A model generated the notes under the pieces. It was not told where the DNA came from, did no database searches, and saw nothing but the letters and a program-made list of their open reading frames with translations. From Hymenobacter crusticola (GTDB lineage: Bacteria > Bacteroidota > Bacteroidia > Cytophagales > Hymenobacteraceae), in NCBI RefSeq assembly GCF_002154225.1, contig NZ_MTSE01000005.1:248001-312000 (forward strand): a stretch of DNA of 64,000 nucleotides, read 5' to 3'. Shown piece by piece: positions 44,796 through 53,596 of the stretch (the first letter of the stretch is position 1; every line of letters begins with the position of its first letter). The position numbers and the translations under genes are program-made.

Positions 44796-45368
44796 TTACT
44801 TAGGCGTATTGCTCGTCTGTAGCTGCTCGCGCTGCATTTGCTGCCGTAGCGCTTCTCGTAGGTAGGCTGCCTCGTCAAAGTGTTGCTGCTTTAGGCCGCG
44901 CCGATACTTGGCCGGTATTGCCTTGCCAGCAGCGTAGGCATGATCCACGGTGAGCAGATGCTTTTTGTTATACGTATTGGCATGGGCAACAAACCCCGCG
45001 ACCGTACCCGCCAACACGGCAATACCCAGGGGCGGTGATATGGCTTCCGAGGCCACGGTGGTGCGACCGTAGCTATCCGTACTAGAAATAGGCAGCGCCA
45101 ACGACATGCCCACGATGAAGGGAATGGTGAAGGCATAGCCAGCTACGCGGCGACGCCGGAACATAGCTAGTAATGCCCCCGTTGTGTCGGCTTCCGCGCT
45201 TTTGGGTTGGTAGCGCGGCAAGTACCAGCCGTTGAACAGCAGTACCGCGCCTGAATCAGCAGACGAGGTGGTCGTTGGTGCAGCAGGCACGCTCGTACTC
45301 ATCGACTGAGCAAAGAGCGTCGTACTAAACAGCAATAGGATTACGAATAAGCAAACTGATTTAAGCAT
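44796..45368 (-). CDS. Exported protein, tandem paralogue 1
   Basis: 190 residues. Sec signal (to TTLFAQ), then two hydrophobic segments (AGYAFTIPFIVGMSLAL and PLGIAVLAGTVAGFVAHA) and a basic C-terminus (IPAKYRRGLKQQHF) ending Gln-rich. Matches the neighbour at 45383 in layout. No family is recognised. The reading frame starts at ATG 45368, 15 bases after the upstream gene's stop, so the two are one operon. Confidence 0.65.
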   Translation of the reverse strand: MLKSVCLFVILLLFSTTLFAQSMSTSVPAAPTTTSSADSGAVLLFNGWYLPRYQPKSAEADTTGALLAMFRRRRVAGYAFTIPFIVGMSLALPISSTDSYGRTTVASEAISPPLGIAVLAGTVAGFVAHANTYNKKHLLTVDHAYAAGKAIPAKYRRGLKQQHFDEAAYLREALRQQMQREQLQTSNTPK

Positions 45369-45382
45369 AAATACCTAGCTAG

Positions 45383-45877
45383 CTATTTAGCGGGTTTGTA
45401 GTCAACTGATTTGTATTGAATAATAGGCTGGTTGAAAAACCGCCGTTTGAGCTTCCGCCGGGTGCTGCGGGCTAGCGGCTGCCCCGAGGCATAAGCCGTG
45501 AGCGTTTTCTCTAGGTTGCCGTTGCTGTAGTGCAGCATCTTGCCTAGCCCGTAGGCCGCAAATGGCACCAATACCAAAGCTGCTGCCGCGCCATTGCTGC
45601 TGTTATCTTGCACTACGTACGCATTATTAACCGTCGTACTATTGGAAGCAGTGGCAGCCCTGGCGCCGACCAAAGCCGACGAGAAAATCCAGCTGGCGCC
45701 GCCCGCTTGTCGCCGACCATATAAGTTGATAATGGCTTGCGCAGTGTCGTTGTTCAGGTACTGCGCGCGTAGACGCTGCTTAAACGTCTCGGACTTCAGA
45801 TTGCTGGAAGGAGCTTGGGCTAACGCGCTACCAACACACACGCTCAGCAAACCACTGATAAGTAGGGTTTTTATCAT
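45383..45877 (-). CDS. Exported protein, tandem paralogue 2
   Basis: 164 residues. Sec signal (to GSALAQ), then LNNDTAQAIINLYGRRQAGGASWIFSSALVGARA, AAALVLVPFAAYGLGKMLHYS and PLARSTRRKLKRRFF. The segments align with GYAFTIPFIVGM, LAGTVAGFV and IPAKYRRGLKQQHF of the next gene, so it is a diverged copy. First gene of the pair; no family is recognised. Confidence 0.65.
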   Translation of the reverse strand: MIKTLLISGLLSVCVGSALAQAPSSNLKSETFKQRLRAQYLNNDTAQAIINLYGRRQAGGASWIFSSALVGARAATASNSTTVNNAYVVQDNSSNGAAAALVLVPFAAYGLGKMLHYSNGNLEKTLTAYASGQPLARSTRRKLKRRFFNQPIIQYKSVDYKPAK

Positions 45878-46136
45878 ATGCTATGATTAGAAAAAAGAAT
45901 ATTCCAGATAATAGGTCATGCGGCTATAGCAATAATTCTTCCTAAGTATAGCTTGCAGGCGTTATCTTACTGGGCCCACAAAAGCCGCCTCGCTTCGCGG
46001 GAAATAGTGGCCTAGCTTGCGTAGTCTTGCCTTAGTGCGTATATAATTGTGTCTCAAGGCAATCGCAGCTCATCCTAGGCTCGTATAGGAACACCGCAAC
46101 CTACTTCTTACCTACTACACCTTAACCCTACCCAGT

Positions 46137-47141
46137 ATGCCCAACTTTTTCTTTCTTCAGCAAACCAAACGGTTTGCCTTACGCCGCTTTTTCTCGCTCG
46201 CCGTGTTGGCGGCTGGCACGTCTTCTTTCCTGTCCTCGTGCTCGGAAGATGGCACCCTGCCCAACCCTTTTACTCCTGACAAAGTCACTGTTGCACAGTC
46301 GGGCATCTTCCCGGAAGGCGTGCAGTACGACGAGCTCAACCAACGCTTCTTGGTGAGCTCGCGCCGGCTAGGTCGCGTTGGTGCCGTGGAAGATGATGGC
46401 ACTTACACCGTATTCGGCGACGACTCCCGGTTGATCTCCACCATTGGCCTGAACATCGACCCGGTTCGCCACCGCTTGCTGGCCGCCGTGTCCGACAACG
46501 GCTCGAACACTACCCGTACTTCGCCGGCCACGCTGAACAAGTTGGCGGCCTTGGCTATTTTCAACTCGAACAACGGCAACCTCGTCAACTACGTGAACCT
46601 AGGTGCCTTGCGGCCCGATCAACGGCACTTCGCCAATGATATTGCCGTGGATATTGAGGGCAACGCCTACGTAACCGACAGCTTCTCGCCCATTATTTAT
46701 AAAGTCGATCAGCAGGGCAATGCCTCTATCTTCCTGGAAGATGCGCAGCTAGGTGCCACTACTGGCTTTGGGCTGAATGGCATCGTGTTTCACCCTGATG
46801 GTTACTTAATTGTGGCTAAAACGACGGAAGGTGTGTTGTTTAAAGTACCGATCAACAACCCCAAGAGCTTTACCCGCGTTACCAGCAGCCAGAGCGTAGT
46901 AGGCGCCGATGGTTTGTTGTTGCTCAACCCCAAAACGTTGCTACTAGTATCAGGCTCGCAGAGCACCGTGTTCCGCCTGACCAGCAATGACTCCTGGGCA
47001 ACCACTAGCGCTACGGGGAGCTTTGCTACCGGTCCAACCAGCCCCACAACTATCACGCGTCGCAGCATCTCGGATGCTTATGTGCTTTATCCTTACCAAA
47101 GCACTGCCGCACAGTTCGACCTCGTGAAGGTGAAGTTCTAA
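46137..47141 (+). CDS. SMP-30/gluconolactonase-like beta-propeller lipoprotein
   Basis: 334 residues. Long basic N-terminus then a lipobox-type signal ending SSFLSSC. SMP-30-like propeller blades: FPEGVQYDELNQRFLVSSR, TIGLNIDPVRHRLLAAVSDNG, FANDIAVDIEGNAYVTDSFSPIIYKVDQQG, GLNGIVFHPDGYLIVAKTTEGVLFKV and VVGADGLLLLNPKTLLLVSG. The acidic positions typical of lactonases (ND in FANDIAVD) are present. Substrate unknown. Terminator at 47176. Confidence 0.85.
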   Translation: MPNFFFLQQTKRFALRRFFSLAVLAAGTSSFLSSCSEDGTLPNPFTPDKVTVAQSGIFPEGVQYDELNQRFLVSSRRLGRVGAVEDDGTYTVFGDDSRLISTIGLNIDPVRHRLLAAVSDNGSNTTRTSPATLNKLAALAIFNSNNGNLVNYVNLGALRPDQRHFANDIAVDIEGNAYVTDSFSPIIYKVDQQGNASIFLEDAQLGATTGFGLNGIVFHPDGYLIVAKTTEGVLFKVPINNPKSFTRVTSSQSVVGADGLLLLNPKTLLLVSGSQSTVFRLTSNDSWATTSATGSFATGPTSPTTITRRSISDAYVLYPYQSTAAQFDLVKVKF

Positions 47142-47175
47142 GCTAGCCCTCTTAGGCTTTATTATTACATAATAC

Positions 47176-47216
47176 CAGCAAGGCCTCGTTGACAGCTAGT
47201 CAGCGGGGCCTTGCTG
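47176..47216 (+). terminator. Terminator after SMP-30-like gene
   Basis: CAGCAAGGCC / GGCCTTGCTG outer stem, with further G-T-containing pairing inside. Confidence 0.7.
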
Positions 47217-47370
47217 TGTTTACAAGTAGTTGTGACACAGCGTGAGTACTTAGGCTAAAACGAAGTTCCTGTGCTTTGTTTATCTACCAGCTAACAAGTA
47301 TTGTTTGTAAGCTTTTGTCTCTCGAATGACAACAGAAACGGGAAGATTTCGAGCAAGTATATAAAAAGTT

Positions 47371-47410
47371 AAATCTGTGCAATCGTTGCCGGGAACGATT
47401 GCACAGATTT
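47371..47410 (+). promoter_or_regulatory. 17-bp perfect hairpin upstream of pectinesterase
   Basis: AAATCTGTGCAATCGTT pairs exactly with AACGATTGCACAGATTT around GCCGGG, followed by TTCT. It could be a terminator in a leader, an attenuator or a regulator site (half-site TGCAATCGTT). Confidence 0.5.
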
Positions 47411-47492
47411 TTCTACATATGCCCGGCTCATTAGCAGCAAACCCCGTTAATATGCCTTGCTGCTTATTTCTAACCCCACCAAACTTCCTTCT

Positions 47493-50105
47493 ATGCTCTC
47501 ACCCTCTACTCCTTCTGCGACCCTAACTTACGGCAAGCGCTGGCTTTTACTTTGCCTAGTGCTGCTTTGCTCAGCCGTTTGCTCTCCGCTTTATGCCTAC
47601 GACCTGGTAGTGGCAAAAGATGGCAGCGGCAACTACAGGACCGTGCAGGCGGCGATTGATGCCGTACCAACGGGCCGCACATCGGTTTACACCATTTTTA
47701 TCAAGAATGGCCTTTACCAAGAGAAGGTAACGGTGCCAGCTACTAAGCCCTTCGTGCAACTCATCGGGGAGAGTGTGGCCAACACTATCCTGACCTGGAA
47801 CGACAACGCCAACACCCCAAACGGCACGGGTGGCACCCTAGGCACCGGTGGCTCGGGCAGCGTGACAGTGAATGCCACTGATTTTTCGGCGCTGAACATC
47901 ACGTTCGTCAACTCCTTCGGCGATGGGTCGCAAGCAGTAGCCGTGAGTTTATACGCCGATCGGGCAGCGTTTAAGAACTGCCGGTTTCAAGGCAACCAAG
48001 ACACGTTGCTCAACTATGGCAACGGCCGTCAGTACTTCAAGGATTGCTACATCGATGGCAACGTGGACTTCATCTTCGGCAACGCAATTGCGCTGTTCGA
48101 CAACTGCGTGATCTACGCCAAGACGCGCACGACGGCGGGCAGCTCCTTCATCACTGCGGCTAATACTCCTCCCGGCCAGGCATATGGCTACGTGTTCCGC
48201 AACGCCAAAATCCCCTCGAATACGGGCGGCACGCAGTACTACCTAGGTCGGCCCTGGCAGAACTCAACGGGCTCCTCACCACTAGCCGAAAACAAAGTAG
48301 TGTTCCTGAAAACCACGATTGGCGCCAACCAGATCTTGCCTGCCGGCTGGGTCACGTGGGACGCTGGCACCGACGTGACGAAGATTACCTACGCCGAGTA
48401 CCAGACCCGCTATTTCAACGGCAAGCTGGTGCCAGTAACCCAGCGCGTGCCGTGGTCGAAGCAACTCACAGCTACTGATACCGCCCAGTATGTGAAAGCC
48501 AAGCTGTTTGGCGCCTGGGACCCATGCGCCGTCGCCGCCGGCTTCTGCACAACGATGAACACGCCCGATATTGCCGTCTCGAACTTCCGAGCTGCGAAGG
48601 GCGCCACGCAAGCAACCATCGACTGGAATATCAGCTGGGCCGCGAGCCAGATTAAGTATGAGTTGTTCCGCTCATCGGACAATGTGAGTTTCAACAAAAT
48701 CTACGAAACCACGGCCCAGAACGACTCCACCTACAACTTCCAGGCAACCGACGCGATACCAGCGGCCGGCAACGTTTACTATTATTATCTGCGCGCTTCT
48801 AAGGCGGGCCTAGCCACGCATACGACTCCTACCATTCAGGTGTCGAGCGTGCCTACTATTACCATCACGGGTGGTACTAACGCGTTTGCGCAGTACAGCA
48901 ACGGCCCTTCGGCTCCGCAGACTTACGTTCTGGCGGGCACAAACTTGCTGGGCAACGTAACCATCACGCCGCCGGCTAATTACGAAGTGTCGGCCAACGG
49001 TACAACGTGGTATACCTCGGCGATGCCCCTCGTTCTTGCCCAAACGAATAATACCTTAGCTAACACCACTATTAGTGTGCGGCTGAATGCTACAGCCGCG
49101 GGCACATACAGCGGCAACATTGTGCACACCAGCACCGCCGCTGCCCCGGTGAACGTAGCCGTGACCGGCACGAAGGTAAATACGCCACAGCCCGTATCGG
49201 TACCGCTTCAGTGGTGGCCGCTCAAGGCGAACAACCAAGACAGCACTGCCGTCCGCAACGCTAGTGTAGCCGCCAGCAACTCCACGCTGCGCAATTTCTA
49301 CGTGTCGAATGGTACAACAGTACCGACTATCAAGGCGTATTCCAAGGCCTTCGGCCAGGCGCTAGGCGCTTCGGCCAACGGGGATGGGACGTGGGTGCCT
49401 AGCCCCAGCAGCAACCCAAACCGCCGGTATTATGAGGAGTTCACGGTAACGGTTTCGCCCAATAGCACCTCTGTTCGGCTCGACTCCCTGGTGTTCACGG
49501 CGGGTTTCTACGGCACAGCTAATGGTCGCCTAGCTGTTTTGGTTTCGCGCAGTGGCTTCGTATCCGACTCTACAGAACTGACGGGCGGCCGCGGGCCGGC
49601 GGGTAGCCTAAACAGCAGCACGGGCCTCGGCACCTTTGCAAGCCCGCTGGTACTGGCCAACCAGACCAACGGCGTGACAACCGTCTTTCGCTACCCCTTG
49701 AATAGCACAACTGGACTCACCCTTGGCGCAGGCCAGAAGCTGACGGCTCGCCTATACTTCTCAGCGGGCACCACCAGCGCCGGCCGTTATTCTTTGCTGA
49801 AAGACGTGCTGTTTAAGGGCGAACGGCTCACCGTAACGGCGGCTAACCAGCCACTAGCCGGCACGTCGTTCCAGGTTTATCCTAACCCCACGCCCGACGG
49901 CAACTTAATGGTAGCGCTAGGGGGCTACGCGCAAGATGTGCACCTAACGCTGTGCAACGCCCTAGGCCAGGCGCTCTTCTCGACCACGGTGCAAGCTGGT
50001 CAAACCCAAAAAATGCTGCCGCTTGGCAAGCTAGCTTCGGGCGTATATATCCTGCGGGCCCAAAGCCAAGGCAGCACCGATGTGCGCCGGATTGTGCGGG
50101 AGTAG
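47493..50105 (+). CDS. Secreted pectinesterase with T9SS sorting domain
   Basis: 870 residues from the Met at 47493 (signal to PLYAY). Demethylates pectin outside the cell. The pectinesterase domain (~25-345) has the complete active site: Gln169-Asp170 in GNQDTLL, Asp192 in GNVDFIFGN and Arg253 in LGRPW. It is followed by a fibronectin-III-like module (~370-455), an Ig-like repeat typical of T9SS cargo (ITGGTNAFAQYSNGPSAPQT), a beta-sandwich of unknown type (~585-785) and a type A T9SS C-terminal domain (FQVYPNPTPDGNLMVAL to GVYILRAQ). The ATG at 47457 would add 12 residues but weakens the signal. Terminator at 50131. Confidence 0.94.
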   Translation: MLSPSTPSATLTYGKRWLLLCLVLLCSAVCSPLYAYDLVVAKDGSGNYRTVQAAIDAVPTGRTSVYTIFIKNGLYQEKVTVPATKPFVQLIGESVANTILTWNDNANTPNGTGGTLGTGGSGSVTVNATDFSALNITFVNSFGDGSQAVAVSLYADRAAFKNCRFQGNQDTLLNYGNGRQYFKDCYIDGNVDFIFGNAIALFDNCVIYAKTRTTAGSSFITAANTPPGQAYGYVFRNAKIPSNTGGTQYYLGRPWQNSTGSSPLAENKVVFLKTTIGANQILPAGWVTWDAGTDVTKITYAEYQTRYFNGKLVPVTQRVPWSKQLTATDTAQYVKAKLFGAWDPCAVAAGFCTTMNTPDIAVSNFRAAKGATQATIDWNISWAASQIKYELFRSSDNVSFNKIYETTAQNDSTYNFQATDAIPAAGNVYYYYLRASKAGLATHTTPTIQVSSVPTITITGGTNAFAQYSNGPSAPQTYVLAGTNLLGNVTITPPANYEVSANGTTWYTSAMPLVLAQTNNTLANTTISVRLNATAAGTYSGNIVHTSTAAAPVNVAVTGTKVNTPQPVSVPLQWWPLKANNQDSTAVRNASVAASNSTLRNFYVSNGTTVPTIKAYSKAFGQALGASANGDGTWVPSPSSNPNRRYYEEFTVTVSPNSTSVRLDSLVFTAGFYGTANGRLAVLVSRSGFVSDSTELTGGRGPAGSLNSSTGLGTFASPLVLANQTNGVTTVFRYPLNSTTGLTLGAGQKLTARLYFSAGTTSAGRYSLLKDVLFKGERLTVTAANQPLAGTSFQVYPNPTPDGNLMVALGGYAQDVHLTLCNALGQALFSTTVQAGQTQKMLPLGKLASGVYILRAQSQGSTDVRRIVRE

Positions 50106-50130
50106 CACGTGCAGCACATACCTATGGTGC

Positions 50131-50165
50131 AAAAAGGCCCGCTAGCAAGTTTAGCGGGCCTTTTT
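50131..50165 (+). terminator. Terminator of pectinesterase gene
   Basis: 14-bp stem AAAAAGGCCCGCTA / TAGCGGGCCTTTTT with a 7-base loop. Confidence 0.85.
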
Positions 50166-50322
50166 CATGCTAGCAAAGACCTTTGGCTACCGAATAAACG
50201 CTCACACAGCCCAAAGGAGCTAGGGCAGAAAAGGCAGTAAAATTTTGTCAAAACCAGCTGTGCTAGCGCTAAGATGAGTGGATGTACCGGCTGATATTTC
50301 GGGAGAAGCCTAGCTTTAGGGC

Positions 50323-50934
50323 ATGATTTCCGTTTTTCAGACTTACCTCAAACTCGGCTTCTTCCACATCTTCAACCAGCAGGCCTACGACCACCTCGTG
50401 TTCCTGCTGGCCCTGTGTGCGCCTTACGTGCTGGCTGATTGGCGCCGGGTGGTGGCCCTAGTAACGAGCTTCACCGTGGGGCACAGCCTCACGCTGGCAC
50501 TCGCCACCCTAGGTTTTGTGCACTACAACGCGCAAGTGATTGAGACGCTGATTCCGATTACCATCTTGCTAACGTGCGTGCTGAACATCCGGCAAGCCAG
50601 CCGTGAGGAGTCGCGCCGCCTCGACCGCAACTCCTTGCGGGATAGGCCAATTGTGCTGGCGCTACCCAACTTACTCGCAGCCGTCTTCGGGCTGATCCAT
50701 GGGCTAGGATTTTCGAGCTACTTACGCGAACTGCTTGGCCGCCAGAGCCGCCCCGTGCTGGAGCTGCTAGCGTTCAACCTAGGGGTGGAGCTCGGCCAAC
50801 TGCTTATTGTGCTTCTTATTCTGCTGGCAGGCTTTACGGTGCTGCAAGTATTCGGGGTAGGGCGCCGCGACTGGATCTTGGCGACGAGCAGCGCGGCAGC
50901 CGGCATTGCCGTGGTGCTCCTGCTAGGAGTTTGA
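50323..50934 (+). CDS. HupE/UreJ-family membrane protein
   Basis: 203 residues, six helices. Family motifs: FFHIFNQQAYDHLVFLLALCAPYVLADWRR with the His and Asp of the HupE motif (HIF..DHLVFLL), VTSFTVGHSLTLALATLG, FGLIHGLGFSSYLREL, and FNLGVELGQLLIVLLI. Family members move nickel or cobalt, or are linked to urease and hydrogenase; no such genes are nearby, so a metal role is only suggested. Confidence 0.88.
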   Translation: MISVFQTYLKLGFFHIFNQQAYDHLVFLLALCAPYVLADWRRVVALVTSFTVGHSLTLALATLGFVHYNAQVIETLIPITILLTCVLNIRQASREESRRLDRNSLRDRPIVLALPNLLAAVFGLIHGLGFSSYLRELLGRQSRPVLELLAFNLGVELGQLLIVLLILLAGFTVLQVFGVGRRDWILATSSAAAGIAVVLLLGV

Positions 50935-51059
50935 CGTGGAAAGAACGGGCAGCCTAGCTTCTGCGTGCAACTTGCTTTTCGGGGGTTTGTCTGTAAGCAC
51001 GTTCTGGCGCTGGCTTTTGTATATTTGTTTTTCCGCCGTTTCGAAATACTCTCATTAAT

Positions 51060-53420
51060 ATGCTGAAACACTTACTTTTAGCAGCTGGCGCCCTCGGGCT
51101 GGCTGCTACGCCGTTGCGGGCCCAAACCACCAACTCCGGCACCGACAAGTTTGCGCAGCTCGAAACGCTGCTGCCGACGCCCAACGAGTACCGCACGGCC
51201 AGCGGAGCCCCCGGCCACGCTTACTGGCAGCAGCGCGCCGACTACAACATCCGCGTGAAGCTCGACGATGAGAAACAGGCTATTACGGGCTCAGAGGATA
51301 TTACGTACACCAATCTCTCGCCCGACGTATTGACCTACTTGTGGGTGCAGCTCGATCAGAACGTGTTGGACAAGAACTCCATCACCACCGCCACGCAGGT
51401 GGCGCAGGTGCAGGAGAAAATGTCGTTTCAGGCGATGGACTACCTAATGAAGTCGGACTTCGACGGTGGGTTCAAGATTGAGTCGGTGAAGATGAAGGGT
51501 GGCAAAGACCTGCCGCACACCATCAACCACACCATGATGCGCATCGACTTGCCCACGCCCCTGCGGCCCAAGCAGTCGGTGACGTTCAGCGTAGCTTGGC
51601 ACTATAACATCAACGACCAGCTCAAAATCAGCGAGCGGTCGGGCTACGAGTACTTCCCCGAGGACAAAAACTATCTCTACGAAATTGCGCAGTTCTATCC
51701 GCGCATGGCCGTGTATCACGACGCCAAGGGCTGGCAGCAAAAGCAGTTTCTAGGTCAGGGCGAGTTCACGCTGCCCTTCGGCGACTATCGTGTGAGCATT
51801 ACGGCTCCCGCCGACCACGTAGTAGGCGCTACCGGCGTTCTGGTAAATCCCGACCAAGTGCTATCGGCCGCTCAGCGCAAGCGCCTAGTACAAGCCAAAA
51901 CAGCCACGAAGCCAGTATTGGTTGTGGAGCAGCCCGAAGCCGTAGCGGCTGAGCGGAGCCGCGCCAAAGGCACCAAAACTTGGACGTTTGCCGCCGAAAA
52001 CGTACGCGACTTTGCGTGGTGCAGCTCACGCAAGTTTATCTGGGATGCCCTAGGGATCAAGCAAAACGGCAAGGATGTGCTGTGCATGAGCTACTACCCC
52101 AAAGAGGGCAACCCGCTGTGGGGTCAGTACTCGACGCAGGTTGTCGCCCACACCATCAAGACGTACTCGAAGTTTACGATTCCGTACGAGTACCCGGTTG
52201 CTATCTCGGTGCACGGGCCAGTAGGCGGCATGGAGTACCCCATGATCTGCTTCAACGGTGGCCGCCCCGAGAAGGACGGCACCTACACGGCAGAGCGGAA
52301 GTACGGAATGATTTCGGTGATTATTCATGAAGTTGGTCACAACTTCTTCCCCATGATCATCAACTCCGATGAGCGCCAGTGGACGTGGATGGATGAGGGC
52401 CTAAACAGCTTCGTGCAGTTTCTGACCGAGCAGGAGTGGCAGCGCGACTACCCCTCGCGCCGCGGCGAGCCCAAGAACATCGTGCCCTACATGAGCATGG
52501 ATAAGAACCTGCAAAACTCGATCATGACCAACTCGGAGTCGGTATTGCAGCTCGGTAATAATGCGTATGGCAAACCCGCCACCGCGCTGAACGTGCTGCG
52601 CGAAACGGTGATGGGCCGGCAGCTGTTCGACTACGCCTTCAAAGAGTATGCGCGGCGCTGGGCCTACAAGCATCCCGAGCCGGCCGACTTCTTCCGCACC
52701 ATGGAAGATGCTTCGGGCGTGGATCTCGACTGGTTCTGGCGCGGCTGGTTCTACGGCACCGACCACACCGACCTTAGCATTGAGGGCGTGAAGTGGTACA
52801 CCGTGGACTCGAAGAACCCCGAAATTGAGAATGCCCGCAAACGGGAAATGATCAATGCGGCACCCAAAACCATTACCCAGCAACGCAACCTCACCGACCT
52901 GCAAAAGACGCTGGTGGATGATAAGCCCGAACTCAAGGACTTCTACAACACCTACGACCCGACGGCCACCACCGACGCCGACCGTGCTCGTTACCAAAAG
53001 TATATCCAGACCCTGAGCCCCGAGCAGCAGAAGCGCCTCAACAACGGCCTGCAGTTCTATGAAGTAAATTTGCGCAACCTAGGTGGCTTGGTTATGCCTG
53101 TTATCGTGCAGATGACCTACGAGGATGGCAAGCAGGAACTGGTAAACATTCCGGCCGAAATCTGGCGCAAGAACAACGAAGTGGTTACGAAGGTCTTCAT
53201 AACGGAAAAGCCCGTCGTGGCTTTCTCCCTCGACCCTTATCTGCAAACCGCCGACACCGACCTGAGCAACAATAGCTTCCCCCGCAAGCTAGCGCCGTCG
53301 CGGTTCGAGCTATTCCAGCAACAGCAGCAAGCGGTACCGAACCCAATGCAGATGCAGTCCAGCGCGGCTACTCCTGAGAAAAAGGCTAACGGCACCGGCA
53401 GCACCAGCGGCACGAACTAA
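51060..53420 (+). CDS. M1 family metallopeptidase, secreted
   Basis: 786 residues with a signal peptide (to TPLRAQ). Zinc aminopeptidase: HEVGH at residues 423-427 and Glu446 in WMDEGLNSF, the required HExxH-18-E spacing. The GGMEYP exopeptidase motif precedes it (VGGMEYPMICFNG). A YYDYAFKEY-like helix region and a long, partly disordered C-terminus (QQQQAVPNPMQMQ) follow. TATATTTG at 51020-51027 matches the -7 element of Bacteroidota promoters, but no TTG was found at the right spacing. Terminator at 53438. Confidence 0.93.
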   Translation: MLKHLLLAAGALGLAATPLRAQTTNSGTDKFAQLETLLPTPNEYRTASGAPGHAYWQQRADYNIRVKLDDEKQAITGSEDITYTNLSPDVLTYLWVQLDQNVLDKNSITTATQVAQVQEKMSFQAMDYLMKSDFDGGFKIESVKMKGGKDLPHTINHTMMRIDLPTPLRPKQSVTFSVAWHYNINDQLKISERSGYEYFPEDKNYLYEIAQFYPRMAVYHDAKGWQQKQFLGQGEFTLPFGDYRVSITAPADHVVGATGVLVNPDQVLSAAQRKRLVQAKTATKPVLVVEQPEAVAAERSRAKGTKTWTFAAENVRDFAWCSSRKFIWDALGIKQNGKDVLCMSYYPKEGNPLWGQYSTQVVAHTIKTYSKFTIPYEYPVAISVHGPVGGMEYPMICFNGGRPEKDGTYTAERKYGMISVIIHEVGHNFFPMIINSDERQWTWMDEGLNSFVQFLTEQEWQRDYPSRRGEPKNIVPYMSMDKNLQNSIMTNSESVLQLGNNAYGKPATALNVLRETVMGRQLFDYAFKEYARRWAYKHPEPADFFRTMEDASGVDLDWFWRGWFYGTDHTDLSIEGVKWYTVDSKNPEIENARKREMINAAPKTITQQRNLTDLQKTLVDDKPELKDFYNTYDPTATTDADRARYQKYIQTLSPEQQKRLNNGLQFYEVNLRNLGGLVMPVIVQMTYEDGKQELVNIPAEIWRKNNEVVTKVFITEKPVVAFSLDPYLQTADTDLSNNSFPRKLAPSRFELFQQQQQAVPNPMQMQSSAATPEKKANGTGSTSGTN

Positions 53421-53437
53421 GTTTGTCCCCTTCCTAC

Positions 53438-53477
53438 CACAAAAAGAGCTAGGCCTTTTGGCCTAGCTCTTTTTGTG
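53438..53477 (+). terminator. 18-bp perfect terminator hairpin
   Basis: CACAAAAAGAGCTAGGCC / GGCCTAGCTCTTTTTGTG with loop TTTT, 18 bases after the M1 peptidase stop. Confidence 0.9.
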
Positions 53478-53596
53478 TCTCCTAGCATCACAACTGACGA
53501 TAAGCGTTGAGGGAAGCTCGCTATTTCATTGCCACTGATGGACTATAGCCTTAATGCTCGCTCTCCTGGGTAGCAAACTGTGCTGAAGTTTATTGC

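Larger units (their letters stand above)
47142..47492. other. Intergenic region with two hairpins
   Basis: 351 bases. The first hairpin (47176-47216) ends the SMP-30-like gene; the second (47371-47410) lies 82 bases before the pectinesterase ATG and may be regulatory. No gene seen. Confidence 0.6.
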
